Source of the DNA: Corynebacterium sp. HMSC05H05
Lineage (GTDB): Bacteria > Actinomycetota > Actinomycetes > Mycobacteriales > Mycobacteriaceae
NCBI RefSeq assembly: GCF_001807265.1
Contig: NZ_KV788386.1
Span: 12,877-76,876, forward strand
Direction of reading: 5' to 3'
Length of the DNA stretch: 64,000 bases
In this document: positions 17,443 through 25,610 of the stretch, piece after piece
How positions within the stretch are numbered: the first letter of the stretch is position 1
Layout of the letters: the number at the start of each line of letters is the position of its first letter
Position numbers and translations under genes: made by a program
Notes under the pieces: model-generated
Told to the model about the DNA's origin: nothing
What the model saw: only the letters and a program-made list of their open reading frames with translations
Database searches by the model: none

Positions 17443-18221
17443 GCGCGCTCGTAGACGAACGCGTCGGTGCGGTACGGCAGCGGGATCGTGTCGCCGGGGT
17501 CGAAGCCGAGACGCTCGAAGAGGTACCAGCTCAGATTCGCCTCCATCTTGGCGCGGGTGCGTTCGTTCGCTTTCAGCCAGTAGGAGCGGGTTGCCATGAG
17601 CTCGAAGCAGTCCTCCACAGCGATCGGGTGCAGCCACTCTTGGCGCAACTCGTTCTGCAGCAGCCAGGGGGCGGCGACCTCCGGGTAGAAGCCCTCGCGC
17701 TGCACATCGCCGGAGTGCATGATGCGGCTGAGTCTGAGCACCCAGGGGTGGCGCACGGCCAGCGTGTTCCAGCACAGCACGAGGCGGCCGCCGGGACGGA
17801 TCACGCGGTCCGCTTCTCGGCTTGCGGCGGGCACATCCACCCAGTGCCAGGTCTGCGCGCACGTCAGCGCATCGACGGAGTCGTCTGCGAGTCCGGTCGC
17901 TTCGGCGGTGGCGCGCCACACGGGCACCTCGGGCAGCACTGTGTGGAAAACCCGGGTCATGTCGCCGCTGGGGTCGCAGGCGAGCACGGAACGTGAATCG
18001 TCGCAAAGCAATTGTGTGAACTTACCGGTGCCTGCACCGACGTCGCAGACGGTGCCGGGGCCGACCAGCTCGCTGAGCGCGGCGGGGTAGGTGGGGCGGG
18101 CGGCGTCGTAGCGGGTTGCGTCGCGGTCAAATGCCTCGGCTGCGCCGCTGCGGTGCGCGGAGTCCCTGAACCTCGGTCCAGCTTTCTTGCTGGGTCCTGG
18201 CTGTGTTCCGCTCGCGTGCAC
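17439..18221 (-). CDS. class I SAM-dependent methyltransferase
   Basis: 260 residues from GTG 18221; no ribosome site is seen and a -10 (TAGATT) lies 8 bases upstream, so this start is favoured. The SAM site is in VCDVGAGTGKFTQLL, and DALTCAQTWHWVD is typical of the UbiE/YafE-like methyltransferase_11 family. The substrate is unknown. It converges on one esterase gene and diverges from another, sharing a promoter core with the latter. Confidence 0.8.
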   Translation of the reverse strand: MHASGTQPGPSKKAGPRFRDSAHRSGAAEAFDRDATRYDAARPTYPAALSELVGPGTVCDVGAGTGKFTQLLCDDSRSVLACDPSGDMTRVFHTVLPEVPVWRATAEATGLADDSVDALTCAQTWHWVDVPAASREADRVIRPGGRLVLCWNTLAVRHPWVLRLSRIMHSGDVQREGFYPEVAAPWLLQNELRQEWLHPIAVEDCFELMATRSYWLKANERTRAKMEANLSWYLFERLGFDPGDTIPLPYRTDAFVYERA

Positions 18222-18228
18222 AATGGTC

Positions 18229-18235
18229 TAATCTA
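18229..18235. promoter_or_regulatory. symmetric -10 core serving two divergent leaderless genes
   Basis: TAATCTA reads TAATCT on the + strand (18229-18234) and TAGATT on the - strand (18235-18230). The + copy is 7 bases before GTG 18242 and the - copy 8 bases before GTG 18221. Both fit TANNNT leaderless promoters. Confidence 0.5.
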
Positions 18236-18241
18236 CCTTGC

Positions 18242-19183
18242 GTGTTTTACCGCCCAGTGATCCGCGCCGCGGCCGCAATCAGCTTGGCCGCAACCTGCTT
18301 GAGCGTCGCAGGGTGCGCGGGTGACACGGCGCGGCTGCGCACCGCGATCACCACGCAGCCGGACGCGCCCGAGGACATCGTCCGGGAGGTGGAGCCGTGG
18401 TCGGATCCGGCGATTGAGCGCAGGCAGATGACCTCTGCCGGGCTGAAACGCGACTACATCCTGTCGGTGCCGAGGGGCGCGAAGCAGCGCGACCGGCTGC
18501 CACTGATCCTGGTGTTCCACGGCTACAAGGAGGACGCGGAACGGCTCAGGAAACACTCGCAGCTGGATAAAGCGGACGCCGTGGTCGCGTTCATGAACGG
18601 CGTCGGCGAAGCCTGGGCGCCTGCCCCGTACGCGGAGACGACAGGGGAGCAGGACCTCGCGTTCGTGGACGATGTGCTCGATCAGCTGGAGGGGGAATTC
18701 TCCATCGACCGCACCCGGATCTTCGCCGCAGGGTTTTCCAACGGCGGCGGATTCGCGGCGTTCGTGGGCTGCCAGCGCCCGCAGGAGTTCAGCGGCGTGG
18801 CCACCGTGGCCGGCGCGTTTTACCAGCGCGTCGCGGAAGGGTGCTCCAGCATCCCCATGAAGCACGTCGACTTCCACGGCACCGCGGATCCGATCATCTC
18901 CTACGACGGCGGCGAGCGGCACGAGACGGTGTACAACTCCACACCCGAGATGCTCGAGGAAGCCGCGGTGCGCAACCACTGCGCGGGACGCAGGGAAGAC
19001 GTCGAGTTGTCGCATACGGTGACGAAGCTGAGTTGGGACGACTGCGACGCCGCGCTGTCGCACTACCGCATCGAGGGCGGGCCGCACGTGTGGCCCGGCG
19101 GCACCTCCGACAACACAGGCCTGGTGTCGAAAGGGTTTGCCACCCGCACGCTGCTGGAGTTCCTTGGCGTCGGCATGTCCTAG
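18242..19183 (+). CDS. lipoprotein esterase, LpqC-like
   Basis: 313 residues from GTG 18242, chosen because a -10 lies 7 bases upstream; an ATG at 18203 would spoil the signal peptide. Residues 1-25 form a lipoprotein signal with the lipobox SVAGC (C25). The mature part has FHGYKEDA, the nucleophile motif AAGFSNGGG and VDFHGTADPI, as in polyhydroxybutyrate depolymerase / LpqC esterases. It should sit on the outer face of the cytoplasmic membrane and hydrolyse an ester. It resembles the cytoplasmic esterase at 16729-17442 along most of its length. Confidence 0.82.
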   Translation: MFYRPVIRAAAAISLAATCLSVAGCAGDTARLRTAITTQPDAPEDIVREVEPWSDPAIERRQMTSAGLKRDYILSVPRGAKQRDRLPLILVFHGYKEDAERLRKHSQLDKADAVVAFMNGVGEAWAPAPYAETTGEQDLAFVDDVLDQLEGEFSIDRTRIFAAGFSNGGGFAAFVGCQRPQEFSGVATVAGAFYQRVAEGCSSIPMKHVDFHGTADPIISYDGGERHETVYNSTPEMLEEAAVRNHCAGRREDVELSHTVTKLSWDDCDAALSHYRIEGGPHVWPGGTSDNTGLVSKGFATRTLLEFLGVGMS

Positions 19184-19218
19184 CCGCGCGGTGCGACGCG
19201 GTACGGGCCTGGCACGGC

Positions 19219-19224
19219 TACCAT
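19219..19224 (+). promoter_or_regulatory. -10 element, leaderless start of the lipid kinase gene
   Basis: TACCAT lies 7 bases before GTG 19232 and supports that start over ATG 19223, which overlaps the hexamer. Confidence 0.5.
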
Positions 19225-19231
19225 GAGGCGC

Positions 19232-20197
19232 GTGAATGTCGCGTCTAGTCCCCGGGTGACGGTGGTGTACAACCCCGTGAAAGTCCACCTGGAACGCCTG
19301 CGCCGCGCCGTGGAGCGCTACGCCTGGGAGGGCACGGACATCGAGTGGGCGGCAACGACCACCGAAGGGCCCGGGTTTTCCCAGGCTGTCCGCGCGCTCG
19401 AGCAGGGCGCGGACTTGATCATCGCCGCCGGCGGCGACGGCACGGTGCGCATGGTCGCGCTGGCCGTGTCCGGTTCGAAGACACCTATGGCGATTGTGCC
19501 GGCGGGCACCGGCAACATGCTCGCGCGCAACCTCGGCGTGCCGCTGTTACTGGAATCGGCGGTGCACCGTGCGTTTGCGGGCACCGACCGGCTCATCGAC
19601 CTCTGCCGCGCCGAGATGGTCTACCCCGACGGCCGCACTGAGCACTCCGGCTTCGCGGTCATGGCCGGCGTCGGCGTGGATGCGGGCATGATCCACCGCA
19701 CCCGCGACAGCCTCAAAGCCGCGGTTGGACCGCTCGCGTACGTGCCGGCCGTGTTCCAATCGCTCGGCGGCGGCAACAGCGTGGACGTGGGCATCACGCT
19801 TGATAGCGACCCATCGGTGACCACCTCGTTGCACACCTGCATCGTCGGCAACTGCAGCGACCTGGTGGGCGGGATCCCGCTGTTGCCGGACGCGCAGCCT
19901 GACGACGGGGTACTCGACGCCGTGGTGCTGCGCGCCGAGGACGTCACCGACTGGGCGGGCATCGGCGGCAAGCTCGCGCTGGACACCGTGCGCGGCGGCA
20001 TCAATGCGCTGCTGCCCAGCGAGGTGCAGCCGCGCCCGCCGGCGTCCCTACCGCCGACTATGGAGTACCTCGAGGGCCGCCGCATCACGCTTGAGTTCGC
20101 CGAACCCGAGCAGCTTGAGCTCGACGGAGACGCCGCTGGCGCCGTCAGCGCCGTGACCTTCGACGTCATGCCGGGCACCCTGCGGGTGGTGTGCTGA
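19232..20197 (+). CDS. diacylglycerol/lipid kinase family protein
   Basis: 321 residues from GTG 19232; ATG 19223 is in frame but lies in the -10. The DAGK catalytic fold is shown by VVYNPVKV at the N-terminus, AAGGDGTVRMVA and PAGTGNMLARNLG. The family (YegS/DgkB/BmrU) phosphorylates lipid alcohols with ATP at the inner membrane face. The exact lipid is unknown; in actinobacteria diacylglycerol or a related glycolipid precursor is likely. Confidence 0.85.
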   Translation: MNVASSPRVTVVYNPVKVHLERLRRAVERYAWEGTDIEWAATTTEGPGFSQAVRALEQGADLIIAAGGDGTVRMVALAVSGSKTPMAIVPAGTGNMLARNLGVPLLLESAVHRAFAGTDRLIDLCRAEMVYPDGRTEHSGFAVMAGVGVDAGMIHRTRDSLKAAVGPLAYVPAVFQSLGGGNSVDVGITLDSDPSVTTSLHTCIVGNCSDLVGGIPLLPDAQPDDGVLDAVVLRAEDVTDWAGIGGKLALDTVRGGINALLPSEVQPRPPASLPPTMEYLEGRRITLEFAEPEQLELDGDAAGAVSAVTFDVMPGTLRVVC

Positions 20198-20221
20198 GCA
20201 CCCGGCTTGCTGCGTCGCAGG

Positions 20222-20227
20222 CACAAT
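20222..20227 (+). promoter_or_regulatory. -10 element, leaderless start of the gamma-carbonic anhydrase gene
   Basis: CACAAT lies 7 bases before ATG 20235, in a context nearly identical to that of steA. Confidence 0.5.
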
Positions 20228-20234
20228 GGTGTGC

Positions 20235-20771
20235 ATGATCTACAGCTTTGAAGGCGCAACCCCGCAGATCCACCCCTCGGCGTTTATCTCCGACGAGGCC
20301 ACCATCATCGGCAACGTGACCATCGGCGAGGACGCGAACATCTGGCCCGGCGTGGTCATCCGCGGCGACGTGGGCGCAATCCGCATCGGCAACCGTGTCA
20401 ATGTCCAGGACGGCTCGGTGCTGCACGTGGATACAGACGGGGAGACGGTGCTGGAAGACGACGTGACCATCGGCCACCTCGCCATGGTGCACGGCTGCCA
20501 CATAGAGCCCGGCTGCCTGATCGGCATGAGCGCGACCGTGTTGTCGCGCTCGCGCGTGGGCAAAGGCAGCATCGTCGGCGGCGGGGCAGTGGTGCTCGAA
20601 GGCCAAGAGCTGCCGGAGTTCTCTCTGGCGGCCGGCGTGCCCGCCAAAGTGAAGCGCACGCTCGAGCCGGACACCTTCGAGGCCAGGTTGCGCCACGCGG
20701 CGTACTACGTGGAGCTGGGCCGGCGGGCGGCGACCGGTTTGGTGCCGGTGGAGCGAGACTCGCTCACGTAA
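20235..20771 (+). CDS. gamma-carbonic anhydrase family protein
   Basis: 178 residues from ATG 20235. It consists of left-handed beta-helix hexapeptide repeats (INPSAFI-like, NIWPGVVIRGD, VGKGSIVGGGAVV). The histidines of HLAMVHGCHIE fit the zinc ligands at the trimer interface. Members either hydrate CO2 or only keep the fold (YrdA/PaaY group), so activity is likely but not certain. Confidence 0.87.
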   Translation: MIYSFEGATPQIHPSAFISDEATIIGNVTIGEDANIWPGVVIRGDVGAIRIGNRVNVQDGSVLHVDTDGETVLEDDVTIGHLAMVHGCHIEPGCLIGMSATVLSRSRVGKGSIVGGGAVVLEGQELPEFSLAAGVPAKVKRTLEPDTFEARLRHAAYYVELGRRAATGLVPVERDSLT

Positions 20772-20774
20772 AAG

Positions 20775-20785
20775 TTCACAGTGAA
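20775..20785. promoter_or_regulatory. TTCACAGTGAA palindrome, operator-like
   Basis: A perfect 5+1+5 inverted repeat about 30 bases upstream of the -10 of the hydroxyacyl-CoA dehydrogenase gene. It could bind an activator or repressor; no regulator is identified. Confidence 0.3.
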
Positions 20786-20813
20786 ATCGTCGTCAAAGTC
20801 ACGCAATGAGGCG

Positions 20814-20819
20814 TAATGT
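20814..20819 (+). promoter_or_regulatory. -10 element, leaderless start of the hydroxyacyl-CoA dehydrogenase gene
   Basis: TAATGT lies 7 bases before ATG 20827. Confidence 0.5.
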
Positions 20820-20826
20820 GACGAGT

Positions 20827-21708
20827 ATGACATTCAATAACGTAACAGTACTTGGTGCAGGTGTCCTGGGCGCGCAGATCGCTTTTTGCTCCGCGTTCGC
20901 GGGTAAGAAGGTTGTGTCCTACGACATCAACGAGGAGGCCCTCGCGGCCGGCAAGAAGCGTTTCGACGCTATCGGCGAACAGATGAAGACGGAGCTCGAA
21001 TCCGCCAACGACGAGACCGTCGCGGCAGCGCACGCGAACCTAACGCAGACTTCGGACCTGAAAGAAGCGGTAGCGAACGCGGACCTAGTTATCGAGGCGA
21101 TCCCGGAGAACCTCGAGCTGAAGCGCAAGGTCTGGGCTGAGGTGGGGGAGTACGCCCCGGATACCGCGGTGTTCGCCACCAACACCTCCACGCTCATGCC
21201 GAGCAAGTTCGCAGACGCGACGGGCACGCCGGAGCGCTTCTTGGCGCTGCACTTTGCCAACCACATCTGGATCCAGAACACCGCCGAGATCATGCCGCAC
21301 GAGGGCACTGACCCGAAGTATGTGGACCAGCTTGTGGAGTTTGCGGAGCAGATCAACATGGTGCCGGTCCCGCTCAAGCGCGAGCAGCCCGGCTACGTGC
21401 TGAACACCCTGCTGGTGCCGCTGCTCAGTGCCGGCATGTACCTGCTGCACCACGACATCGCTGACCCCGTCGACATCGACCGCGACTGGTGCAACTCCAC
21501 CGGGTCCCCGCGCGGGCCGATTGAGATCATGGACCTCGTCGGCGTGCGCACCTTGGTCGCCGTGATCGAGTCCAACGACAACGCCCCGCAGTGGCAGAAG
21601 GACTTCGTTGAGACGACGCTGAAGCCGATGGTCGCAGAAGGTAGGACCGGCCTGGAAGCTGGGCAGGGCTTCTACACCTACGACGCGAACGGCAAGATCG
21701 TGTCCTAA
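20827..21708 (+). CDS. 3-hydroxyacyl-CoA dehydrogenase
   Basis: 293 residues from ATG 20827; an in-frame ATG at 20806 precedes the -10. The N-terminal Rossmann motif is VLGAGVLGAQIA. ATNTSTLMPS and FLALHFANHIW are the substrate/active-site segments with the catalytic His, and the C-terminal helical dimer domain contains NSTGSPRGPIEIMDLVG. It oxidises 3-hydroxyacyl-CoA with NAD, as in beta-oxidation or 3-hydroxybutyryl-CoA metabolism. It stands alone, with no thiolase or crotonase beside it. Its stop overlaps the hipA stop on the other strand by three bases. Confidence 0.88.
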   Translation: MTFNNVTVLGAGVLGAQIAFCSAFAGKKVVSYDINEEALAAGKKRFDAIGEQMKTELESANDETVAAAHANLTQTSDLKEAVANADLVIEAIPENLELKRKVWAEVGEYAPDTAVFATNTSTLMPSKFADATGTPERFLALHFANHIWIQNTAEIMPHEGTDPKYVDQLVEFAEQINMVPVPLKREQPGYVLNTLLVPLLSAGMYLLHHDIADPVDIDRDWCNSTGSPRGPIEIMDLVGVRTLVAVIESNDNAPQWQKDFVETTLKPMVAEGRTGLEAGQGFYTYDANGKIVS

Positions 21709-22933
21709 GCGCGGCGCTCGCGGATAAGCTGTTGAGCTCGCTGCAGATGCTCTCCGTCAAAACCAGGCGCAACCTGTTTGTCCTCGGCGACGGCGATTTG
21801 GTTTCTGCGTGCGAGCTCTTTCCATTGCTTCACTGCGTCGACTGCGCGGCTGAGTCGCTCGATGGCTTGAGCGTCATTGAGACCAAACCAGCCCGCGGCA
21901 CCCATGAGTGTGTCTACTGAATCGTCGCCGACAACGTCCACAGAAGTGGCAAAATTGGTTTTGGTGGTGGCGGGCGTGATATCGAAAACGGGGGAGAGCC
22001 GCCACGCGCCATCTACGCGAATGAATCCGTGGTTTCGCAGGTGGTTATCGGTGTTGCCCACCAGCAAGTTGATCGCTGACCTGCTGAAAAGCTCAGCCGC
22101 GGAATCGCCATTGATGCTCAGCAGCCGAAGCTCCTCAGCGATCTCGACCATGGATGCACGGTCGCCGTCCGTACGATTGAGCAGAGTCATTGCGGACATG
22201 TAGGGGATACGGGCTTCGCTTCCATCCTCACCGTAGGCTCGGTCGAACCTTTCCAGAAGCAATACGGACCGTCCGTTAACCTCCAAAAGTCTCGAACTCG
22301 GTGTGGAGATGCCCGCAAGTTCTGCGATATCCAAATAAACCTTTTCCCAGGCAACCGCGTCGATAGTGTCTGCGGATGAGGAGAACTTCGCCATCATCAG
22401 TTTGCCTTCGTCATCAATGACTGTGGCTTTCGGGCGGGCGCCACCCAGAGAGGATCCGGCAACGGCGATGCGTCTCAGGACATCCACTGCATCATCGCCC
22501 TCCTCAACGGCGCGCGAGGCACGCTCAATGCCAGCTAGGTTCACAAGTTTGGGCACCCGGCTGCTCGGCGATTGGGTCACCCCGTTCACTTCGAAACGCA
22601 ACGCTCCTAGGCGAAGACGATCATCAACACCGAGGAGGTAGTCGACTTCTGTCGGCTGTTCACCCCGCCGCGCAAACTGCTTTTGAATGAGCATTCGCCC
22701 CAGCGATCCGGAGCAGAATCAGAAAAAGCGGTGGGCAGATGCCCGCGATCAGAGACGAGAGGTTGCTTTCCGCCTTGAAGGGGATGCGCAGGGCTGATCG
22801 CGTACGCGCCTGGAAGTTGTATCCACTCCTTTTCATACTCGAGCGTCCCACCGTGCTGGTGCGGAAAATAGGTTGCGACAGAGAGCTTGCGGTCTTCGAC
22901 CTCCGTCCAGATGCGTATAGACGTGGGTGCCAT
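21705..22933 (-). pseudogene. hipA: HipA-family Ser/Thr kinase toxin, frameshifted
   Basis: Two overlapping frames together make a full HipA. The first (22933-22607, 108 codons) has the N-terminal HipA domain up to DRWG. The second (22694-21705, 329 codons) resumes with MLIQKQF...VDYLLGVDD, then the glycine-rich loop AGSSLGGARPKA, the catalytic GNTDNHLRNH and the metal-binding FDITP. The break is at a run of four G on the - strand (C at 22698-22701); a fifth G would restore DRWGRML. So it is either a disabled toxin, a phase switch, a sequencing error, or a HipS/HipT-like split. The gene starts 2 bases after hipB. Base composition looks lower in GC than its neighbours. Confidence 0.8.
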
Positions 22934-22935
22934 CG

Positions 22936-23238
22936 CTAAATCATCTGCTCAATCAAAGCCCGACCGCGATCGTGCTCCATCGGATCAACCGCGTCTCTCA
23001 CCCGGTCAAGCAGTTGAAACGCACGGCACACCCGGAGGAAGTTTTCCAGTGTTGCGCCGTGGCCTTGCTCTAAGCGGCGCAACGTGGACACACTCACGTC
23101 AGCGCGGTACGCAGCCTGCTCGATCGTGAGACGGTTGAGGCGGCGCCAGCGCTGCAGATCTTCGCCGATCTCTATGAGCCCACCTTCGACCGCGCGGGGG
23201 GTTCGGCGGCTACCCATTTGTGACGTACTCATGCCCAT
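22936..23238 (-). CDS. hipB: HipB-like antitoxin, Xre-family HTH
   Basis: 100 residues from ATG 23238; a second ATG two codons later is also possible. A helix-turn-helix of the Xre/Cro type lies at about 28-85 (IGEDLQRWRRLNRLTIEQAAYRADVS..STLRRLEQG). It should bind its own operator and neutralise the adjacent HipA kinase. It precedes hipA by 2 bases. A repeated GAATATG lies directly upstream on its strand and may form part of the operator. Confidence 0.82.
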   Translation of the reverse strand: MGMSTSQMGSRRTPRAVEGGLIEIGEDLQRWRRLNRLTIEQAAYRADVSVSTLRRLEQGHGATLENFLRVCRAFQLLDRVRDAVDPMEHDRGRALIEQMI

Positions 23239-23300
23239 ATTCTTTCATATTCGAGTAGTCTGTGGGATTACAGTTCATTCAGAAGGAGAAAGGTGCCCAA

Positions 23301-23660
23301 ATGAACCGCGAAATCGTCTTCATCGTTTACGTGACCGACATTGATAGATCGGTCGAGTTCTACTCAGACCTCCTGGAGCTGGAAACCGACTTTGTTTCAC
23401 CCCGCTATGTGACGTTCGCTTTGGCGGACGGTGTGGCTCTCGCACTGTGGACTGGGAACTCCGAAGTGCTCGCAGACGCTCCCGCACGCACCACCGAAGT
23501 GTGTCTCAACGTCAACGGGGAAGAAGTCATGGACGTGTTCCAGGCCTGGACTGGCAAGGGGGTCGACGTCATCAAAGAACCCCACCAGGACGTCTTCGGA
23601 ACGACGTTCGTGATTGCCGATCCCGACGGGAACCAGATCCGAGTGGCACCTATCGACTAG
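23301..23660 (+). CDS. VOC-family (glyoxalase/bleomycin-resistance fold) protein
   Basis: 119 residues; ATG 23301 has AAGGAGAAAGG just upstream. The start EIVFIVYVTDIDRSVEFYSDLLEL and the end FVIADPDGNQIRVAP are the two beta-alpha-beta-beta-beta halves of the VOC fold. Members bind metals or small toxic molecules; the substrate cannot be told. It lies between hipB and tRNA-Pro. Confidence 0.82.
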   Translation: MNREIVFIVYVTDIDRSVEFYSDLLELETDFVSPRYVTFALADGVALALWTGNSEVLADAPARTTEVCLNVNGEEVMDVFQAWTGKGVDVIKEPHQDVFGTTFVIADPDGNQIRVAPID

Positions 23661-23705
23661 CAACGTCGCCGAAAGAGAACCCCCGAACCCCCAGAAAAAA
23701 CTTTG

Positions 23706-23779
23706 TCGGACTGACAGGATTTGAACCTGCGACCCCCACACCCCCAGTGTGGTGCGCTACCAAACTGCGCCACAGCCCG
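23706..23779 (-). tRNA. tRNA-Pro (GGG)
   Basis: A 74-base cloverleaf on the - strand. The acceptor CGGGCTG pairs with CAGTCCG with one G-U, the D-arm is GCGC...GCGC, and the anticodon stem CCACA/TGTGG carries the loop CTGGGGG with anticodon GGG. The T-arm is GCAGG TTCAAAT CCTGT. CCA is not encoded. A T6 run follows on the same strand and may end transcription. Confidence 0.95.
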
Positions 23780-23807
23780 ATCCGCTACCGAAACGGTAAC
23801 TGCGCAA

Positions 23808-23813
23808 ATATTA
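23808..23813 (-). promoter_or_regulatory. -10 element of tRNA-Pro
   Basis: TAATAT on the - strand about 28 bases upstream of the tRNA 5' end, with TTTGGG 17 bases further up as a weak -35. A TACCG-AAA-CGGTA hairpin lies in the short leader. Confidence 0.45.
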
Positions 23814-23855
23814 CAGCACTGTCATACGGACCCAAAACCGGCAGGTCACCAGACA

Positions 23856-23867
23856 GTCACCGGTGAC
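23856..23867. repeat. GTCACCGGTGAC perfect palindrome
   Basis: A 12-base perfect inverted repeat just beyond the 3' end of the ychJ-like gene (- strand) and upstream of tRNA-Pro. It may be a short terminator hairpin or a protein site. Confidence 0.35.
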
Positions 23868-23876
23868 ACCCCAGGG

Positions 23877-24275
23877 TTAGCGGACTACGCCGTCGACGTA
23901 GACCCACCGCCCGGCGCGGCGCTCGAAGCGGGAGCGCTCCCGCATGACGCCGCCGGGGTGGTGGGCGGCGAATTCGACGACGCCCTCGGCGTCGAAAGGC
24001 CCGCCGCCGGTGGTGTCCAGCACTTCCAGGCGGGTAAACGGTTCGCCGGACGGGTCCACGGTCAGATCCGCCGGCCGCGTCTCATCGGCCCAGGTTTCCG
24101 CCACATAGGAGCCCGCGCCGCGCACGTAGGCGGTGTAGCGCGAGCGCATCAGCGTCTCAGCGGTGGGCGCCGCGGCAGCGCCGTCGATGTAGCGCCCGCA
24201 GCACGCCTCGTACGGCAGGCCCTGCCCGCAGGGGCACAAGGCCCGCACGTCCGCCCACAGCCCGGATTTAGCCAT
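23877..24275 (-). CDS. YchJ-family (UPF0225) SEC-C protein
   Basis: 132 residues. The N-terminal CPCGQGLPYEACCG is a SEC-C-like zinc-binding motif (C-x-C...C-C). It is followed by the NTF2-like YchJ domain (MRSRYTAYVRGAGSYVAETWA). The biochemical role of the family is unknown. The start overlaps the upstream gene's stop by one base (TAATG), so it is translated with the hydrolase-OsmC fusion. Confidence 0.87.
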   Translation of the reverse strand: MAKSGLWADVRALCPCGQGLPYEACCGRYIDGAAAAPTAETLMRSRYTAYVRGAGSYVAETWADETRPADLTVDPSGEPFTRLEVLDTTGGGPFDAEGVVEFAAHHPGGVMRERSRFERRAGRWVYVDGVVR

Positions 24276-25501
24276 TACTTACCCAGGCGCTCCGCGCGGT
24301 GGAGCTTGTTCTGGCGGCGTCGGCGCTCAAGCGAGGCGGTCTCCGCGGTCGTTTCGATCTCGCCCTTTTCCACGTATCCGTCCACGGTGGAGGAGGCGCC
24401 GGCGGCGCGCAGGGTCTCCACCTCATCGTCGGTCAGGTCGCCGTAGAGGGTGATCAGGCGGGTGAAGGTGCCGTCGCCGTTGTGGTTGACTTCCACGCGG
24501 ACGTCGTCAAGCTGCATGCCCTTGGCCGCCTCGCGCACCGCCTGCGAGCAGCTGACCGCGAGCGCGGACATGTACAGGCCGGTGGAGGTGACACCCTGGC
24601 CCTTGCCGCCGGTGTTCTTGGAGCGGTCGGTGGTGATCGCGCGGTCGGAGGTGCGCACCACGTCGCCGTACTTCGTGCCACGCGCGGAGTAGGACACGGC
24701 GTTGGTGTCCGTGGTCTTCGCAGGGACGAACAGCGGCTGGATGTACTGCTGCGCCCAGGAGCCGATGATGTCCGCGGCGCGCTGCGCGGTGCCCTGGCGG
24801 GTGAGCAGGTGGTCCGCCTTGTCCAGCGCCATCAGGGACTTGGGGTAGCGCGCCAGTGAGAAAATGTTCTGGGCGTTATCGATGCCGACGGTGACGTCGA
24901 TAGGAGAGTGCACGACAAGCAGCGGCTTGCGCAGCTTCGGCAGGTACTCCTCCGGGTTGGTCTCGGCGAGGTCTTCGAGGAACTCGCGCGAGATGGTCAG
25001 CTCGCGGCCGCCGAGCACCACGCCGACCGAGCCGTTCGCATCGGCCTCGCCGATGGCGTGGGCGTAGTGGAGCACCGAGTGCGCCGGGTCGAACGGCGCG
25101 CCGACGGTGGCCACAGCCTTGATCATCTTCTTCAGCTCCGGGCGGGTGGCGGCTTTCAGCGTGGCGGCGCCGCCGAGGGAGTGGCCCATGAGCAGCTGCG
25201 GGGCCTTGTAGTTCTCCTCCAGCCACAGCGCGGCGGCGACGATGTCGTCCACGTTCTCGGAAAACGAGGTGTCCTTGAACTCGCCCTCGGACTGGCCCAG
25301 TCCGGGGAAGTCGAAGCGCAGGGTGGCAATGCCGTGTTCCGTCAGCCGCTTGGAGATGCGCGAGGCGCCCGGGGTGTGGCGGGAGCCGGCGAAGCAGTGC
25401 GCGAAAATGGCGTAGGCCTGCGCGGGTCCGTCGGGGCGGTCGATGGTCGCAGCCATCATGTGGCCCTTGGACGACGGAACTTTCACGTTCATAGACAGCA
25501 T
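24275..25501 (-). CDS. bifunctional alpha/beta-hydrolase / OsmC-family fusion
   Basis: 408 residues; AGGAGG lies 12 bases upstream of ATG 25501. Residues 1 to about 245 are an alpha/beta hydrolase with nucleophile S108 in GHSLGG. Residues about 265-400 are an OsmC-like domain, whose first conserved cysteine is present in MSALAVSCSQAV. The second active-site cysteine, usually in a CPV motif, is replaced by an ASSTV segment, so classical peroxidase activity is doubtful. The fusion architecture is known in other bacteria. Substrates are unknown. Confidence 0.85.
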   Translation of the reverse strand: MLSMNVKVPSSKGHMMAATIDRPDGPAQAYAIFAHCFAGSRHTPGASRISKRLTEHGIATLRFDFPGLGQSEGEFKDTSFSENVDDIVAAALWLEENYKAPQLLMGHSLGGAATLKAATRPELKKMIKAVATVGAPFDPAHSVLHYAHAIGEADANGSVGVVLGGRELTISREFLEDLAETNPEEYLPKLRKPLLVVHSPIDVTVGIDNAQNIFSLARYPKSLMALDKADHLLTRQGTAQRAADIIGSWAQQYIQPLFVPAKTTDTNAVSYSARGTKYGDVVRTSDRAITTDRSKNTGGKGQGVTSTGLYMSALAVSCSQAVREAAKGMQLDDVRVEVNHNGDGTFTRLITLYGDLTDDEVETLRAAGASSTVDGYVEKGEIETTAETASLERRRRQNKLHRAERLGK

Positions 25502-25596
25502 GGGTAGCCGTTTCCTCCTGCGGCTCGGCGGTTCAACGCAACGGTTACTTTCGCTGCAAGACTAATCGTCGCACCAACGGTTTGGCACGTTGGCGT

Positions 25597-25602
25597 TATT
25601 CT
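25597..25602 (+). promoter_or_regulatory. -10 element, leaderless start of secA2
   Basis: TATTCT lies 8 bases before ATG 25611. Confidence 0.5.
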
Positions 25603-25610
25603 TAGCCCTT

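Noticed and set aside
21705..23779. Genomic island inserted at tRNA-Pro (HipBA plus VOC next to the tRNA 3' end)
   Set aside because: No integrase and no second copy of the tRNA 3' end near 21700 could be seen; the idea rests only on position and base composition.
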